Positions 17,519 through 25,661 of a stretch of 64,000 nt of DNA are shown piece by piece. The stretch's first letter is position 1. Every line of letters starts with the position of its first letter. The position numbers were made by a program, and so were the translations under genes. The DNA is from Maribacter_C sp947494565 (GTDB lineage Bacteria > Bacteroidota > Bacteroidia > Flavobacteriales > Flavobacteriaceae): contig NZ_JBLFEP010000002.1 in assembly GCF_047345415.1 (NCBI RefSeq), positions 372,001 to 436,000 on the forward strand, in the 5' to 3' direction. A model generated the notes under the pieces. The model was not told the origin of the DNA, did no database searches, and worked only from the letters and a program-made list of their open reading frames with translations.

Positions 17519-20356
17519 CTAAAAATTATAACTCAAGCCAAAACTGATACCAACTCCTGATGTATATGATAAAACCGTTTCCTCGGTTTCAATATTCGTA
17601 ATCGGACTTCTCACCAATTGCGTTTGTTTGATTACTGGGTTCAATAGATTTTCGCCATTAAAACTTAGCTTCCAATGCCGTCCAAATTCCTTGCTTATCA
17701 CCGTATTTAATACAACAAATCCGTTTTCCACGATAGCATCGTCATAAAGTGTATCACGATTTGCTTGGTCGGTTGGCACTCCTAATGAAAAAATCTTATC
17801 TGAGGCGTAGTTTGCCGTTAGTGCAGCAGCCCAAGGGTTTTCGCCGGTTGTATTAAAGTTCAAGCTTGTATTGAATATCCAATCAGAAGCACCTTCTAAA
17901 TCAGTTTCTGAAATACCTTTATATCTAAAGCTTCTTTCTAGTTGTCCATCTTCATTGAAAACCTCTTTCAAATCTTGGGTGTGCCACATCCTAGTGGCAT
18001 TAAAAACCAGATTCAACTCGGAACCTGATAATGAACCATCCTCATCATTTTCAATAGCTTTGATCAAATCGATTTTGGTCTCTGCTTCAAGACCAAAGAT
18101 TTCCGCTTTTTCCCCTGAGTTGAAGTAAGAGAAAATCCCCGCTGAACCTCTTTCCCTAACACGGTTGATAGGATCCGTTATGTCCTTATAGAAGGCTGCA
18201 ACTGAAACCAATTGACCTGCGGACGGAAAGTATTCCCACTTTAAATCGAAATTTAAATCCGTCGATGCTATCAGATCAGGATTACCCCGAGTAATTTGGC
18301 CTGTTGGAGATACGTAATTAAAAGGGGCTATTTCTTTAAACTCGGGCAGTGTAATAGTTCTGCTAAAAGCAAAACGCAAAGCATGCAGTTCGTTTAGGGA
18401 GTACTTTATATTTAAGCTAGGATAAAGATTGTTGTAATCTTGTTCACTGATGCCTGTTCGAGGATTTAAGTTTCCTATATCGTAATTAACGCTGATATCG
18501 TCAATTTGGTAACGAAGTCCTAGGTCGAAATTCCATTTGTTTATGCCGTAATTGAAATCGACATAAGCACCGGTGGAATTTAGATTACCCAGATAAATAT
18601 CTTTGCGCTCGCCATTGGCATTGCTACCCAAAAGATTGATTTCCAAAAGGCCAGCATCAAAATTGGACTGTCTAAAAATAGCACCTAAATTATCTATTGA
18701 ACTCGGGTTTATAGCATTTGTCCGTGTTTCTTCTACACCAACGAATTGAGAGCTAAAATCCCGTTCTTTGGTACGATAGGATGCTCCAATCTCAATTTTG
18801 AAGGTCTTATTTTCTTCATCGATAAATTGATGCGCGTCTTTTACAATCGCGTTGAATTCAACATCTTCGATTTCCTGACTGGACTTACGTTGCTGAAATC
18901 CGCCATTTCTAGCTAGTTGTACATCAAAATCAGGCTCTACACCGTTAGGGTCCCAGTTTACCTCATTTCGGATTCGGTTGGGTTCGTCTGCACTTAATAA
19001 GTTGTATCCGGCGGCCCAATCGAGTGTATTTTTCTCACCGAATCTATGGGTGCCCAGTAGTTGGGTTACCAAAAGACGTGTTTGTTTGGTGTTTTGATCT
19101 CGAATGAATTGGAATAATCCTTCCGAAGGAGCGGTCTCCTCAAAAATCGTAGCCTCACCATTTCGACCTCCCTCAAACACTTCTTCCGTCAACTTGTTCA
19201 CGAAAAAAGTACTTGACTTTATTTTGTTCTTTTCGTTTGCCAAAAAGGTCAAATCCAAAAGAGCGGTATTTACTACTTTCTTACTAAATGTAGTCGCATC
19301 TGTAATAGTATCATCGATGAAATTTGAGCGGAACTGTCTAAAAACACCTTCTCGATGTTCAAAAGAACGAGAATGCGACGCAGTGAAAAAAGCCGAAAGC
19401 TTTTCCTTTATTTTCTTTCCGGCCGCTATCGAATAGGAATAATCGAAAGGGGCGTCTTGTTGTAATGTATTCCAACCTTGCTGGGTGACAAGTTCTCGGG
19501 TGTTCAAGTTTTGAGCATAAAATCCATAATCCGTATTTCGGGAATTTGGAGAGACTTTGAAATTGTCCCACACGCCACTTTTAGCAACGTTGGAATTTAT
19601 TCCGGCAGAGGTGCTCACCGAAAGCTCACTACTTCCACTCAACTCACGAGTTGCTACATTTATGGCTCCGGATGCCTCATCCGCAGTACCACTGGCCGAG
19701 TAGGTTTTACTGATACTTACGTTTTGAAGAACCCTGGTTGGAAATAGCCCTAAATCGATATTTTTTTTATCAATATCATCGGAAGGAACGGTTAATCCGT
19801 TTAGAGTAGTGGCTAGATAACGGTCTCCCAAACCTCTAACAAAAACATCGCCTGAGGCCTCACTTGCGGTGACTCCAGAAATTTTAGTAGTGGCGGTTGC
19901 CGCATCGGAAACGCCAATTTTACCAAGTTCTTGGGCCCCGATACTCTCCTTGACCGTTATCGCTTTCTTCTGGTCTAACAAAAGCGCCGTCTCCGAATCT
20001 TTTCGTGCCACGGTGGTGACCACTACTTCTTCTAAAGCAACACCTCCGGCTGCCATCGCCATATTGATGGTCGAAACCTTTCCGGCCTCAACGGTCACGT
20101 CGGGCACTTCTACGGTTTCATACCCTAAGAAACTAAATACTACTGTATAGGTACCGGGTTCCAAATCGGCAATTTCATAAAGACCGTCAAAGTCCGAAGT
20201 GGTTCCAGTGGTGGTCCCTTTGATTAAGATGTTGGCAAAAGGCAAAGGATCGTTGTTCATCTCTTTGTCCGACAGTTTTCCGGCAACGCTGCCGGTGTCT
20301 TGTGCAGAAACCTGCACTACTGCTGCAAGTAGCAGCATGGTTAGAATTCTTTTCAT
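17519..20356 (-). CDS. TonB-dependent receptor with regulatory-like N-terminal domain
   Basis: A 945-residue outer membrane receptor. In order: signal peptide (MKRILTMLLLAAVVQVSAQ), carboxypeptidase-regulatory-like domain (about 22-105), TonB-box-like ALEEVVVTT, plug (about 120-260, with VFVRGLGDRYLATTLNGL and the SGTADEASGAINVATREL segment), 22-strand barrel ending in F (GLSYNF). It is not a SusC type (no SusD) but is partnered with the repeat lipoprotein downstream. The start at 20356 is chosen because it opens directly with the signal peptide; the frame is open to 20440 but that part has no features. Ligand unknown. Confidence 0.92.
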   Translation of the reverse strand: MKRILTMLLLAAVVQVSAQDTGSVAGKLSDKEMNNDPLPFANILIKGTTTGTTSDFDGLYEIADLEPGTYTVVFSFLGYETVEVPDVTVEAGKVSTINMAMAAGGVALEEVVVTTVARKDSETALLLDQKKAITVKESIGAQELGKIGVSDAATATTKISGVTASEASGDVFVRGLGDRYLATTLNGLTVPSDDIDKKNIDLGLFPTRVLQNVSISKTYSASGTADEASGAINVATRELSGSSELSVSTSAGINSNVAKSGVWDNFKVSPNSRNTDYGFYAQNLNTRELVTQQGWNTLQQDAPFDYSYSIAAGKKIKEKLSAFFTASHSRSFEHREGVFRQFRSNFIDDTITDATTFSKKVVNTALLDLTFLANEKNKIKSSTFFVNKLTEEVFEGGRNGEATIFEETAPSEGLFQFIRDQNTKQTRLLVTQLLGTHRFGEKNTLDWAAGYNLLSADEPNRIRNEVNWDPNGVEPDFDVQLARNGGFQQRKSSQEIEDVEFNAIVKDAHQFIDEENKTFKIEIGASYRTKERDFSSQFVGVEETRTNAINPSSIDNLGAIFRQSNFDAGLLEINLLGSNANGERKDIYLGNLNSTGAYVDFNYGINKWNFDLGLRYQIDDISVNYDIGNLNPRTGISEQDYNNLYPSLNIKYSLNELHALRFAFSRTITLPEFKEIAPFNYVSPTGQITRGNPDLIASTDLNFDLKWEYFPSAGQLVSVAAFYKDITDPINRVRERGSAGIFSYFNSGEKAEIFGLEAETKIDLIKAIENDEDGSLSGSELNLVFNATRMWHTQDLKEVFNEDGQLERSFRYKGISETDLEGASDWIFNTSLNFNTTGENPWAAALTANYASDKIFSLGVPTDQANRDTLYDDAIVENGFVVLNTVISKEFGRHWKLSFNGENLLNPVIKQTQLVRSPITNIETEETVLSYTSGVGISFGLSYNF

Positions 20357-20561
20357 TTTTAGTTTACTATGTTTGATTTTAAATACCGCTGCAAAAGAAC
20401 CATGCAGGTGTAAAAGTCGAGTTATCCGTATGTTAAACATGTATTGTAAAAGTGTTAGCTAAACGTTACTATATTAAGCGAATGTTAAGCGATTCTTTGT
20501 AGCCCTACAGGCTACGGCTGCTTTGAAAAATCAGTATCTTGCGCGTTATTAATCCACGAAC

Positions 20562-21905
20562 ATGAACTGGGAACAACTTCTCTCCTTAAAGCGCTTTGGC
20601 GATACCCATAAAAGACTCCGAAAAGAACAAGATGAAACCCGATTGGGGTTTGAAGTCGATTATGATCGGATTATTTTTTCGTCGGCGTTTCGCAGCTTGC
20701 AAGACAAGACCCAGGTGATTCCCTTGTCAAAGACCGATTTTGTACATACCCGCTTGACCCATAGTTTGGAGGTGTCGGTAGTGGGCCGAAGTCTGGGCCG
20801 AATTGCCGGGAAAAAATTGCTGGAAAAGCACCCCCATTTACAGGAAGTGCACGGGTATCGCTTTAATGACTTCGGGGCGATTGTAGCTGCAGCGGCCTTG
20901 GCGCACGATATCGGCAACCCTCCTTTTGGTCATAGTGGTGAAAAGGCCATTGGAGAGTATTTTGCCACAGGGAACGGTCAACAGTACCAATCGCTTCTTA
21001 CCGAAAAAGAGTGGCAAGATATCATCGATTTCGAGGGCAATGCCAATGGGTTCAAATTGCTGACCGAATCACGTGAAGGAGTGGAAGGTGGATTGCGATT
21101 GAGCTATGCGACCTTAGGGGCATTTATGAAATACCCCAAAGAATCACTGCCCAAAAAACCAACAAAGCACATCGCCGATAAAAAATTCGGTTTTTTTCAG
21201 TCAGACAAGGATAGTTTTATCGGTGTAGCTGAAGAATTGGGTCTTATCCAGACCAGAACGGGGGCGGATAGCAGCTTTTCAAGACACCCCTTGACTTATC
21301 TGGTCGAGGCGGCCGATGATATTTGTTATACCATTATCGATTTTGAAGATGGCATCAACCTCGGATTAATTTCGGAAGACTATGCCCTCGAATACCTGAT
21401 TAAATTGGTCAAGGACTCCATCAATACCAAAAAGTATAATTCGCTGCGGTTTCAACAAGATCGCTTGAGCTACCTGCGCGCGCTAGCCATCAATACGCTG
21501 ATTACCGATGCCATCTCTGTATTTGTTGCACATGAAGAGGCTATTTTAGACGGAACGTTCAACGTCTCCCTTTTGGATAAAAGCAAGTACACCGCTCAAA
21601 TTTCGGATATTATCTCGTTGAGTGTAGACCAAATTTATCAATCGCAAGAGGTCATCGAAAAGGAAATCGCAGGCTACAAAATCATTTCCGATATTCTGGA
21701 TGTCTATATTACTGCCCTGATCCGAATCAAAAATGGGGAAGGGTCCAATTATGATGCGCTGATGTTGTATACACTTCCCGAGTTTTATCAAAATACAACG
21801 GGTTCTGTCTACCAAATTCTATTGAATACTTGCTGCTATGTCGCTAGTCTATCCGATAGTGCGGCCGTTCACATGCACAACAAGATCATGGGAAAACAAC
21901 TTTGA
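20562..21905 (+). CDS. dgt: Deoxyguanosinetriphosphate triphosphohydrolase
   Basis: A 447-residue HD-domain enzyme converting dGTP to deoxyguanosine and triphosphate. The metal ligands are visible: His67 in VHTRLTHSLEVS, His115-Asp116 in AHDIGNPPFGHSGE, and Asp253/254 in VEAADDICYTIIDFEDG. Length and the N-terminal RSLQDKTQVIPL motif fit the dGTPase family rather than other HD proteins. The gene stands alone on the plus strand between two minus-strand blocks. Some family members act in phage defence by lowering dNTP pools, but nothing here points to that. Confidence 0.93.
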   Translation: MNWEQLLSLKRFGDTHKRLRKEQDETRLGFEVDYDRIIFSSAFRSLQDKTQVIPLSKTDFVHTRLTHSLEVSVVGRSLGRIAGKKLLEKHPHLQEVHGYRFNDFGAIVAAAALAHDIGNPPFGHSGEKAIGEYFATGNGQQYQSLLTEKEWQDIIDFEGNANGFKLLTESREGVEGGLRLSYATLGAFMKYPKESLPKKPTKHIADKKFGFFQSDKDSFIGVAEELGLIQTRTGADSSFSRHPLTYLVEAADDICYTIIDFEDGINLGLISEDYALEYLIKLVKDSINTKKYNSLRFQQDRLSYLRALAINTLITDAISVFVAHEEAILDGTFNVSLLDKSKYTAQISDIISLSVDQIYQSQEVIEKEIAGYKIISDILDVYITALIRIKNGEGSNYDALMLYTLPEFYQNTTGSVYQILLNTCCYVASLSDSAAVHMHNKIMGKQL

Positions 21906-21972
21906 TCCCAGGAATCGTTTTGTGCGTTGCTTTATGAGATTGGTCTGGGGATCTTAAAGCATAAAGTCGTCT

Positions 21973-23076
21973 CTAAAAATCATAGGCAATGCCCACTCCT
22001 AAAAGTTGCTTGAATTGTATGCGTGGTTCTCCGGGATCGGTAACAACGCCGTTTTCATTTTTTTGTTCATCAAAGAGGATATCATCATCGTAAATGATAT
22101 GAGTGCCGATGGAAGCGTTGATGTATTTGTTGACTTTTAGGTCAAAATTCAGCTCCCAATCCACATCGACGTTTCCGAAACTGGATAGGTAATCGGTGTA
22201 TAAGCTTAGGCGGTGTCGCATGTTCGTATTTTTGGCCACCTCGGTTTCCCAATTGTTCGTAATCAAAAAACCGAATTCCAAAAAGATATTTTCGCCCTCT
22301 TGAATGATAGTACCATCCGTATCTAAAACGGCTTTTTGAACCCCGAAAGCGCCCTTATCGGCCAGATCTTGGTCCAGTACAAAAGTAGATTTCTGGGTAA
22401 TGGGAGAAATATATAGGTTGAATTTCTGGTTTTTCGAAATATACGAGGCCCCTGCTCCCAAAAACGAATATCCTGGTGCCATAAAGCGCGAAATGGGTGT
22501 CGTGCGATCCGGATATTTGAATCCGTTGGAGAATTGGGTATTGAAACTGGCCTTAGCGGAATAGTACCAGTTGCTGATGGTGTCACGGCGATAACCAAAG
22601 GTAGAGGTCAAACGAATGGCATCATCGGTCTTTCGTATTTTTCGTCCTTCCTGGGCGTTGATACCATAGCGAAACTGTAGTTCATTATCCCATTGAATAT
22701 ATCTGAATTTGTAATTCCGGGCGAAGCGAGCGGTTCCAAGGGCCGACACCGCATTGTTACCCCCCGCATTCCAATTGACAAAGGCGACTTCGCTTAGATT
22801 GATTCCTATCTTGTTGATACGTTCCCAAAACGAGGGTATCCTGAATTTTTTCAGGTTCTGGGTCAGTGGCTTGGTCTGTTTGAACGAGATAAACGGACTC
22901 GTCAAATTGACGCCCCGTCTAATGTTTTTGACCTTGAACTGTTCTTTTCGAATGACCACGGTATCGATGACCGTGGTATCGACCGCTTGGCCGGGTGGTA
23001 TAGTGTCTTGTGCATTCATCCATTGTAGCGGGATGAGTAGAAATAAAAGGAGTTTTAGAAAAACGTTATACTGCAT
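21973..23076 (-). CDS. DUF3078 outer membrane barrel protein
   Basis: A 367-residue protein with signal peptide (ending MNAQ, about residue 22). The DUF3078 hallmark EVAFVNWNAGGNNAVSALG lies at about residues 95-115, followed by alternating amphipathic strands as in an outer membrane beta-barrel, ending in Phe (GVGIAYDF). The family is conserved in Bacteroidota; function is unknown. The start codon overlaps the end of dxs by 11 bp, so the two are translationally linked and share a transcript. Confidence 0.85.
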   Translation of the reverse strand: MQYNVFLKLLLFLLIPLQWMNAQDTIPPGQAVDTTVIDTVVIRKEQFKVKNIRRGVNLTSPFISFKQTKPLTQNLKKFRIPSFWERINKIGINLSEVAFVNWNAGGNNAVSALGTARFARNYKFRYIQWDNELQFRYGINAQEGRKIRKTDDAIRLTSTFGYRRDTISNWYYSAKASFNTQFSNGFKYPDRTTPISRFMAPGYSFLGAGASYISKNQKFNLYISPITQKSTFVLDQDLADKGAFGVQKAVLDTDGTIIQEGENIFLEFGFLITNNWETEVAKNTNMRHRLSLYTDYLSSFGNVDVDWELNFDLKVNKYINASIGTHIIYDDDILFDEQKNENGVVTDPGEPRIQFKQLLGVGIAYDF

Positions 23077-24838
23077 TGATAAGGGTACTTAAGTTTTCTT
23101 TTAAAGACGAGGTACTTATTTTGGCTAGATCATAGAGTTCTTCAGGAGTGCCGTGTTCGATGAAGGTATCGGCGATGCCCATTATTTTGATTATCGGGCG
23201 ATGGTCGGTTTTGTTCGCATATTCCAGAATGGCACTTCCAAATCCGCCTGCTTCACAGCCATCTTCCAACGTAAGAATAGCAGGGTAGGTTTCAAAGATT
23301 CGGTCAAGCATCTTCGTGTCCAAAGGCTTGACGAAACGCATATCGTAATGACCGATTTCCGCAGGGTTGTCCCATTCCTCTAATACGTCTGTCGCTCGAT
23401 TGCCAATATGTCCTAGAGACAACACAGCGACTTTCGAGCCTTTTCGCAATTCCCTACCACTGCCGATAGCGATTTGCTCAAACGGGGTTTTCCATTCCTG
23501 AAGTACGCCATACCCACGGGGATACCGAATGGCAATGGGGTGTTCAAGGCCCAACTGCGCTGTATACATGATATTTCGCAACTCGCTTTCGTTTAGGGGA
23601 GCAAAGATGATGATGTTGGGAATACATCGTAAATAGGCAATATCGTACACTCCGTGATGCGTTGCCCCATCTTGCCCGACGAGTCCGGCACGATCCAAAC
23701 AAAAGACCACCGGAAGGTTTTGTAGGGCCACATCATGAATGACCTGATCATAGGCGCGTTGTAAAAAGGTGGAATAGATGGTACAAAAGGGAATCAATTC
23801 GGCCGTGGCCATTCCCGCCGCCATAGTAACGGCATGTTGCTCGGCGATACCGACATCAAAGGCCCGATCCGGAATTTCCTCCATCATAAATTTCAACGAA
23901 CTCCCTGTTGGCATTGCTGGAGTAATGCCTACGATTTTGTCGTTTTCTTTGGCCAACTCTACTAAAGTATGACCAAAGACATCTTGATATTTAGGCGGTT
24001 GTTTTGCGCTGGATTTCGCATAGATTTCCCCGGTTTTTTTATCAAATTTACCAGGAGCGTGATAGGTGACTTGATTCTCTTCCGCTTGTCGCAATCCCTT
24101 TCCCTTAGTAGTACTTATGTGCAGTAATCGAGGTCCCGAAACGGATTTCAGTCGTTCAAGTTCTACTATTAGGGTGTCGAGATCGTGCCCGTCAATGGGC
24201 CCGGAATAGTTCAGGTTCAGGCATTCGAAAATATTTTCTTCCTTAGCGGTTCCTTTTTTGACGTTGGTCAGGTATTTTTTTAACGCACCCACGCTTGGGT
24301 CGATGCCTATTGCATTGTCATTGAGCACAATCAACACATTGGTATCGGTCACGCCCAAGTGGTTTAGTCCCTCGAAGGCCATACCGCTGGCGATGGAGGC
24401 ATCACCGATGACCGCAATATGTTGTTTGTGGTGTTCTTCTTTGAGTTTAGCGGCAATAGCCATACCCAGAATGGCTGAAATGGAGGTAGAACTATGTCCC
24501 GTTCCAAAGGCGTCATAAGCACTTTCGCTCATTTTGGGAAAACCGCTGATTCCGCCTAGTCTTCGGTTGGATCCGAAAATATCTTTGCGCCCGGTCAAAA
24601 TCTTGTGCCCGTAGGCTTGATGGCCCACATCCCATATCAATTGGTCGTTCGGGGTATCAAAAACGTAGTGTAAAGCAATGGTTAGTTCGACAACGCCCAA
24701 ACTGGCTCCGAGATGTCCTTCTTTGGTCGCAACGATGTCAATAATGAATTCGCGTAGTTCTTGGGCAAGTTGCGGCAACTCACTTTTTTTAAGCCGGCGA
24801 AGGTCGCTGGGAGCATCGATGTGTTCTAATAAAGCCAT
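23066..24838 (-). CDS. dxs: 1-deoxy-D-xylulose-5-phosphate synthase
   Basis: A 590-residue cytoplasmic thiamine-diphosphate enzyme that condenses pyruvate and glyceraldehyde 3-phosphate, the first step of the MEP isoprenoid pathway. The ThDP-binding motif GDASIASGMAFEGLN (about 145-160), the GHQAYGHKILTGR segment, and the transketolase Pyr domain with DRAGLVGQDGATHHGVYD (about 390) are present, followed by a C-terminal transketolase domain. The ATG at 24838 is chosen; a TTG at 24850 lies inside the candidate -7 box. The pathway also feeds the polyprenyl synthetase (37430) and lycopene cyclase (50915) in this window. Confidence 0.95.
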   Translation of the reverse strand: MALLEHIDAPSDLRRLKKSELPQLAQELREFIIDIVATKEGHLGASLGVVELTIALHYVFDTPNDQLIWDVGHQAYGHKILTGRKDIFGSNRRLGGISGFPKMSESAYDAFGTGHSSTSISAILGMAIAAKLKEEHHKQHIAVIGDASIASGMAFEGLNHLGVTDTNVLIVLNDNAIGIDPSVGALKKYLTNVKKGTAKEENIFECLNLNYSGPIDGHDLDTLIVELERLKSVSGPRLLHISTTKGKGLRQAEENQVTYHAPGKFDKKTGEIYAKSSAKQPPKYQDVFGHTLVELAKENDKIVGITPAMPTGSSLKFMMEEIPDRAFDVGIAEQHAVTMAAGMATAELIPFCTIYSTFLQRAYDQVIHDVALQNLPVVFCLDRAGLVGQDGATHHGVYDIAYLRCIPNIIIFAPLNESELRNIMYTAQLGLEHPIAIRYPRGYGVLQEWKTPFEQIAIGSGRELRKGSKVAVLSLGHIGNRATDVLEEWDNPAEIGHYDMRFVKPLDTKMLDRIFETYPAILTLEDGCEAGGFGSAILEYANKTDHRPIIKIMGIADTFIEHGTPEELYDLAKISTSSLKENLSTLINAV

Positions 24839-24847
24839 TGCAAGCGA

Positions 24848-24855
24848 CAAATGTA
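24848..24855 (-). promoter_or_regulatory. Candidate -7 box of dxs
   Basis: Minus strand TACATTTG, an exact TAnnTTTG match, only 9 bp before the ATG at 24838. A clear -33 TTG is not seen. A very short leader is implied if it is used. Confidence 0.35.
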
Positions 24856-24879
24856 AGGTAAATTCGTTTTTTGAGCGCC

Positions 24880-24908
24880 TTGCCAGTACTGTTAAAGTCG
24901 TATTTTTG
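24880..24908 (+). promoter_or_regulatory. Promoter of tadA, near-leaderless
   Basis: TTG at 24880-24882, 18 bp spacer, TATTTTTG at 24901-24908. The -7 box ends 5 bp before the ATG at 24914, so the transcript would be leaderless or nearly so. It lies back to back with the candidate dxs promoter. Confidence 0.55.
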
Positions 24909-24913
24909 ATGTG

Positions 24914-25363
24914 ATGGTTTTACCCTACGATGATACTTATTTTATGAAAAAGGCCCTGCAGGAAGCGGAGGCGGCCTTTGAAAAAGGGGAGGTGCCCATA
25001 GGGGCGATTGTGGTTGTGGAAAATCGAATTATCGCCCGAAGCCATAATCTGACCGAACAATTGAACGATGTGACCGCCCATGCCGAAATGCAGGCAATTA
25101 CAGCCGCTGCCAATTTTCTAGGGGGTAAATACCTGAAAGGCTGTACCTTATATGTTACTTTGGAGCCTTGTCAAATGTGCGCGGGCGCGTTGTACTGGAG
25201 CCAAATATCGAAAATTGTATATGCGACGGAAGACCCGCAACGAGGTTGTGGAGCGATGGGTACCAAACTACATCCGAAGACAGTCGTGGTAGGCGGAGTG
25301 TTGGAACAGGAGGCTTCCGATCTCCTCAAACGCTTTTTTATCCAAAAGCGTAATCTCAATTAA
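24914..25363 (+). CDS. tadA: tRNA-specific adenosine deaminase
   Basis: A 149-residue zinc deaminase that converts A34 to inosine in tRNA-Arg(ACG). The zinc site HAEMQAI (His-Ala-Glu, catalytic Glu, about residue 57) and PCQMCAGALYWS (two Cys, about 87-90) match TadA. The N-terminal FMKKALQEAEAAFEKGEVPIGAIVV is the standard family start; the ATG at 24914 directly follows a GTG at 24911. The stop overlaps the end of the convergent small membrane protein gene by 4 bp. Confidence 0.92.
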   Translation: MVLPYDDTYFMKKALQEAEAAFEKGEVPIGAIVVVENRIIARSHNLTEQLNDVTAHAEMQAITAAANFLGGKYLKGCTLYVTLEPCQMCAGALYWSQISKIVYATEDPQRGCGAMGTKLHPKTVVVGGVLEQEASDLLKRFFIQKRNLN

Positions 25364-25611
25364 GAATCTTTCGGTTTTCTAGGTTCTTTACCTTGCATTT
25401 TGCGAACACTTTCATCGGTGAGCATATAATCCTTGAATTTTTTGCCCTTGCTTTCGGTCAGTAGAAACAGTGGCATGGCAAGCAGAAACAAGCCCAAAGT
25501 GCCCGATCCAATACATTTATGGGCCAACGCTTCTTGGGAATCATCAAGGTTAAATCCATAGATAATCAAACCGGCCGAGGCAATAACGATAAGTATGATG
25601 AGGTAACGCAT
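25360..25611 (-). CDS. Small two-helix membrane protein
   Basis: An 83-residue protein with two predicted membrane helices (about 2-19, YLIILIVIASAGLIIYGF, and about 36-53, TLGLFLLAMPLFLLTES) and a basic soluble C-terminus (KGKKFKDYMLTDESVRKMQGKEPRKPKDS). Similar uncharacterised proteins occur in Flavobacteriia. It lies between tadA (convergent, 4-bp overlap) and the ClC gene, 50 bp upstream of it on the same strand... the ClC stop is at 25662, so it may be read through from that transcript. Function unknown. Confidence 0.65.
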   Translation of the reverse strand: MRYLIILIVIASAGLIIYGFNLDDSQEALAHKCIGSGTLGLFLLAMPLFLLTESKGKKFKDYMLTDESVRKMQGKEPRKPKDS

Positions 25612-25661
25612 GGTATAAAAAAGAGCAATTCAAACTAAGTGTGCCCTGGGGCAACATCTTT

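Noticed and set aside
20499..20515. GTAGCC-CTACA-GGCTAC hairpin upstream of dgt
   Set aside because: Only 6-bp stem and no T-run or T-box/riboswitch-like context; likely chance.
20562..21905. dGTPase as part of an anti-phage system
   Set aside because: No defence genes, phage remnants or transfer signs nearby; a housekeeping role is simpler.
21906..21972. Possible terminator after dgt
   Set aside because: No stem with T-run is visible.
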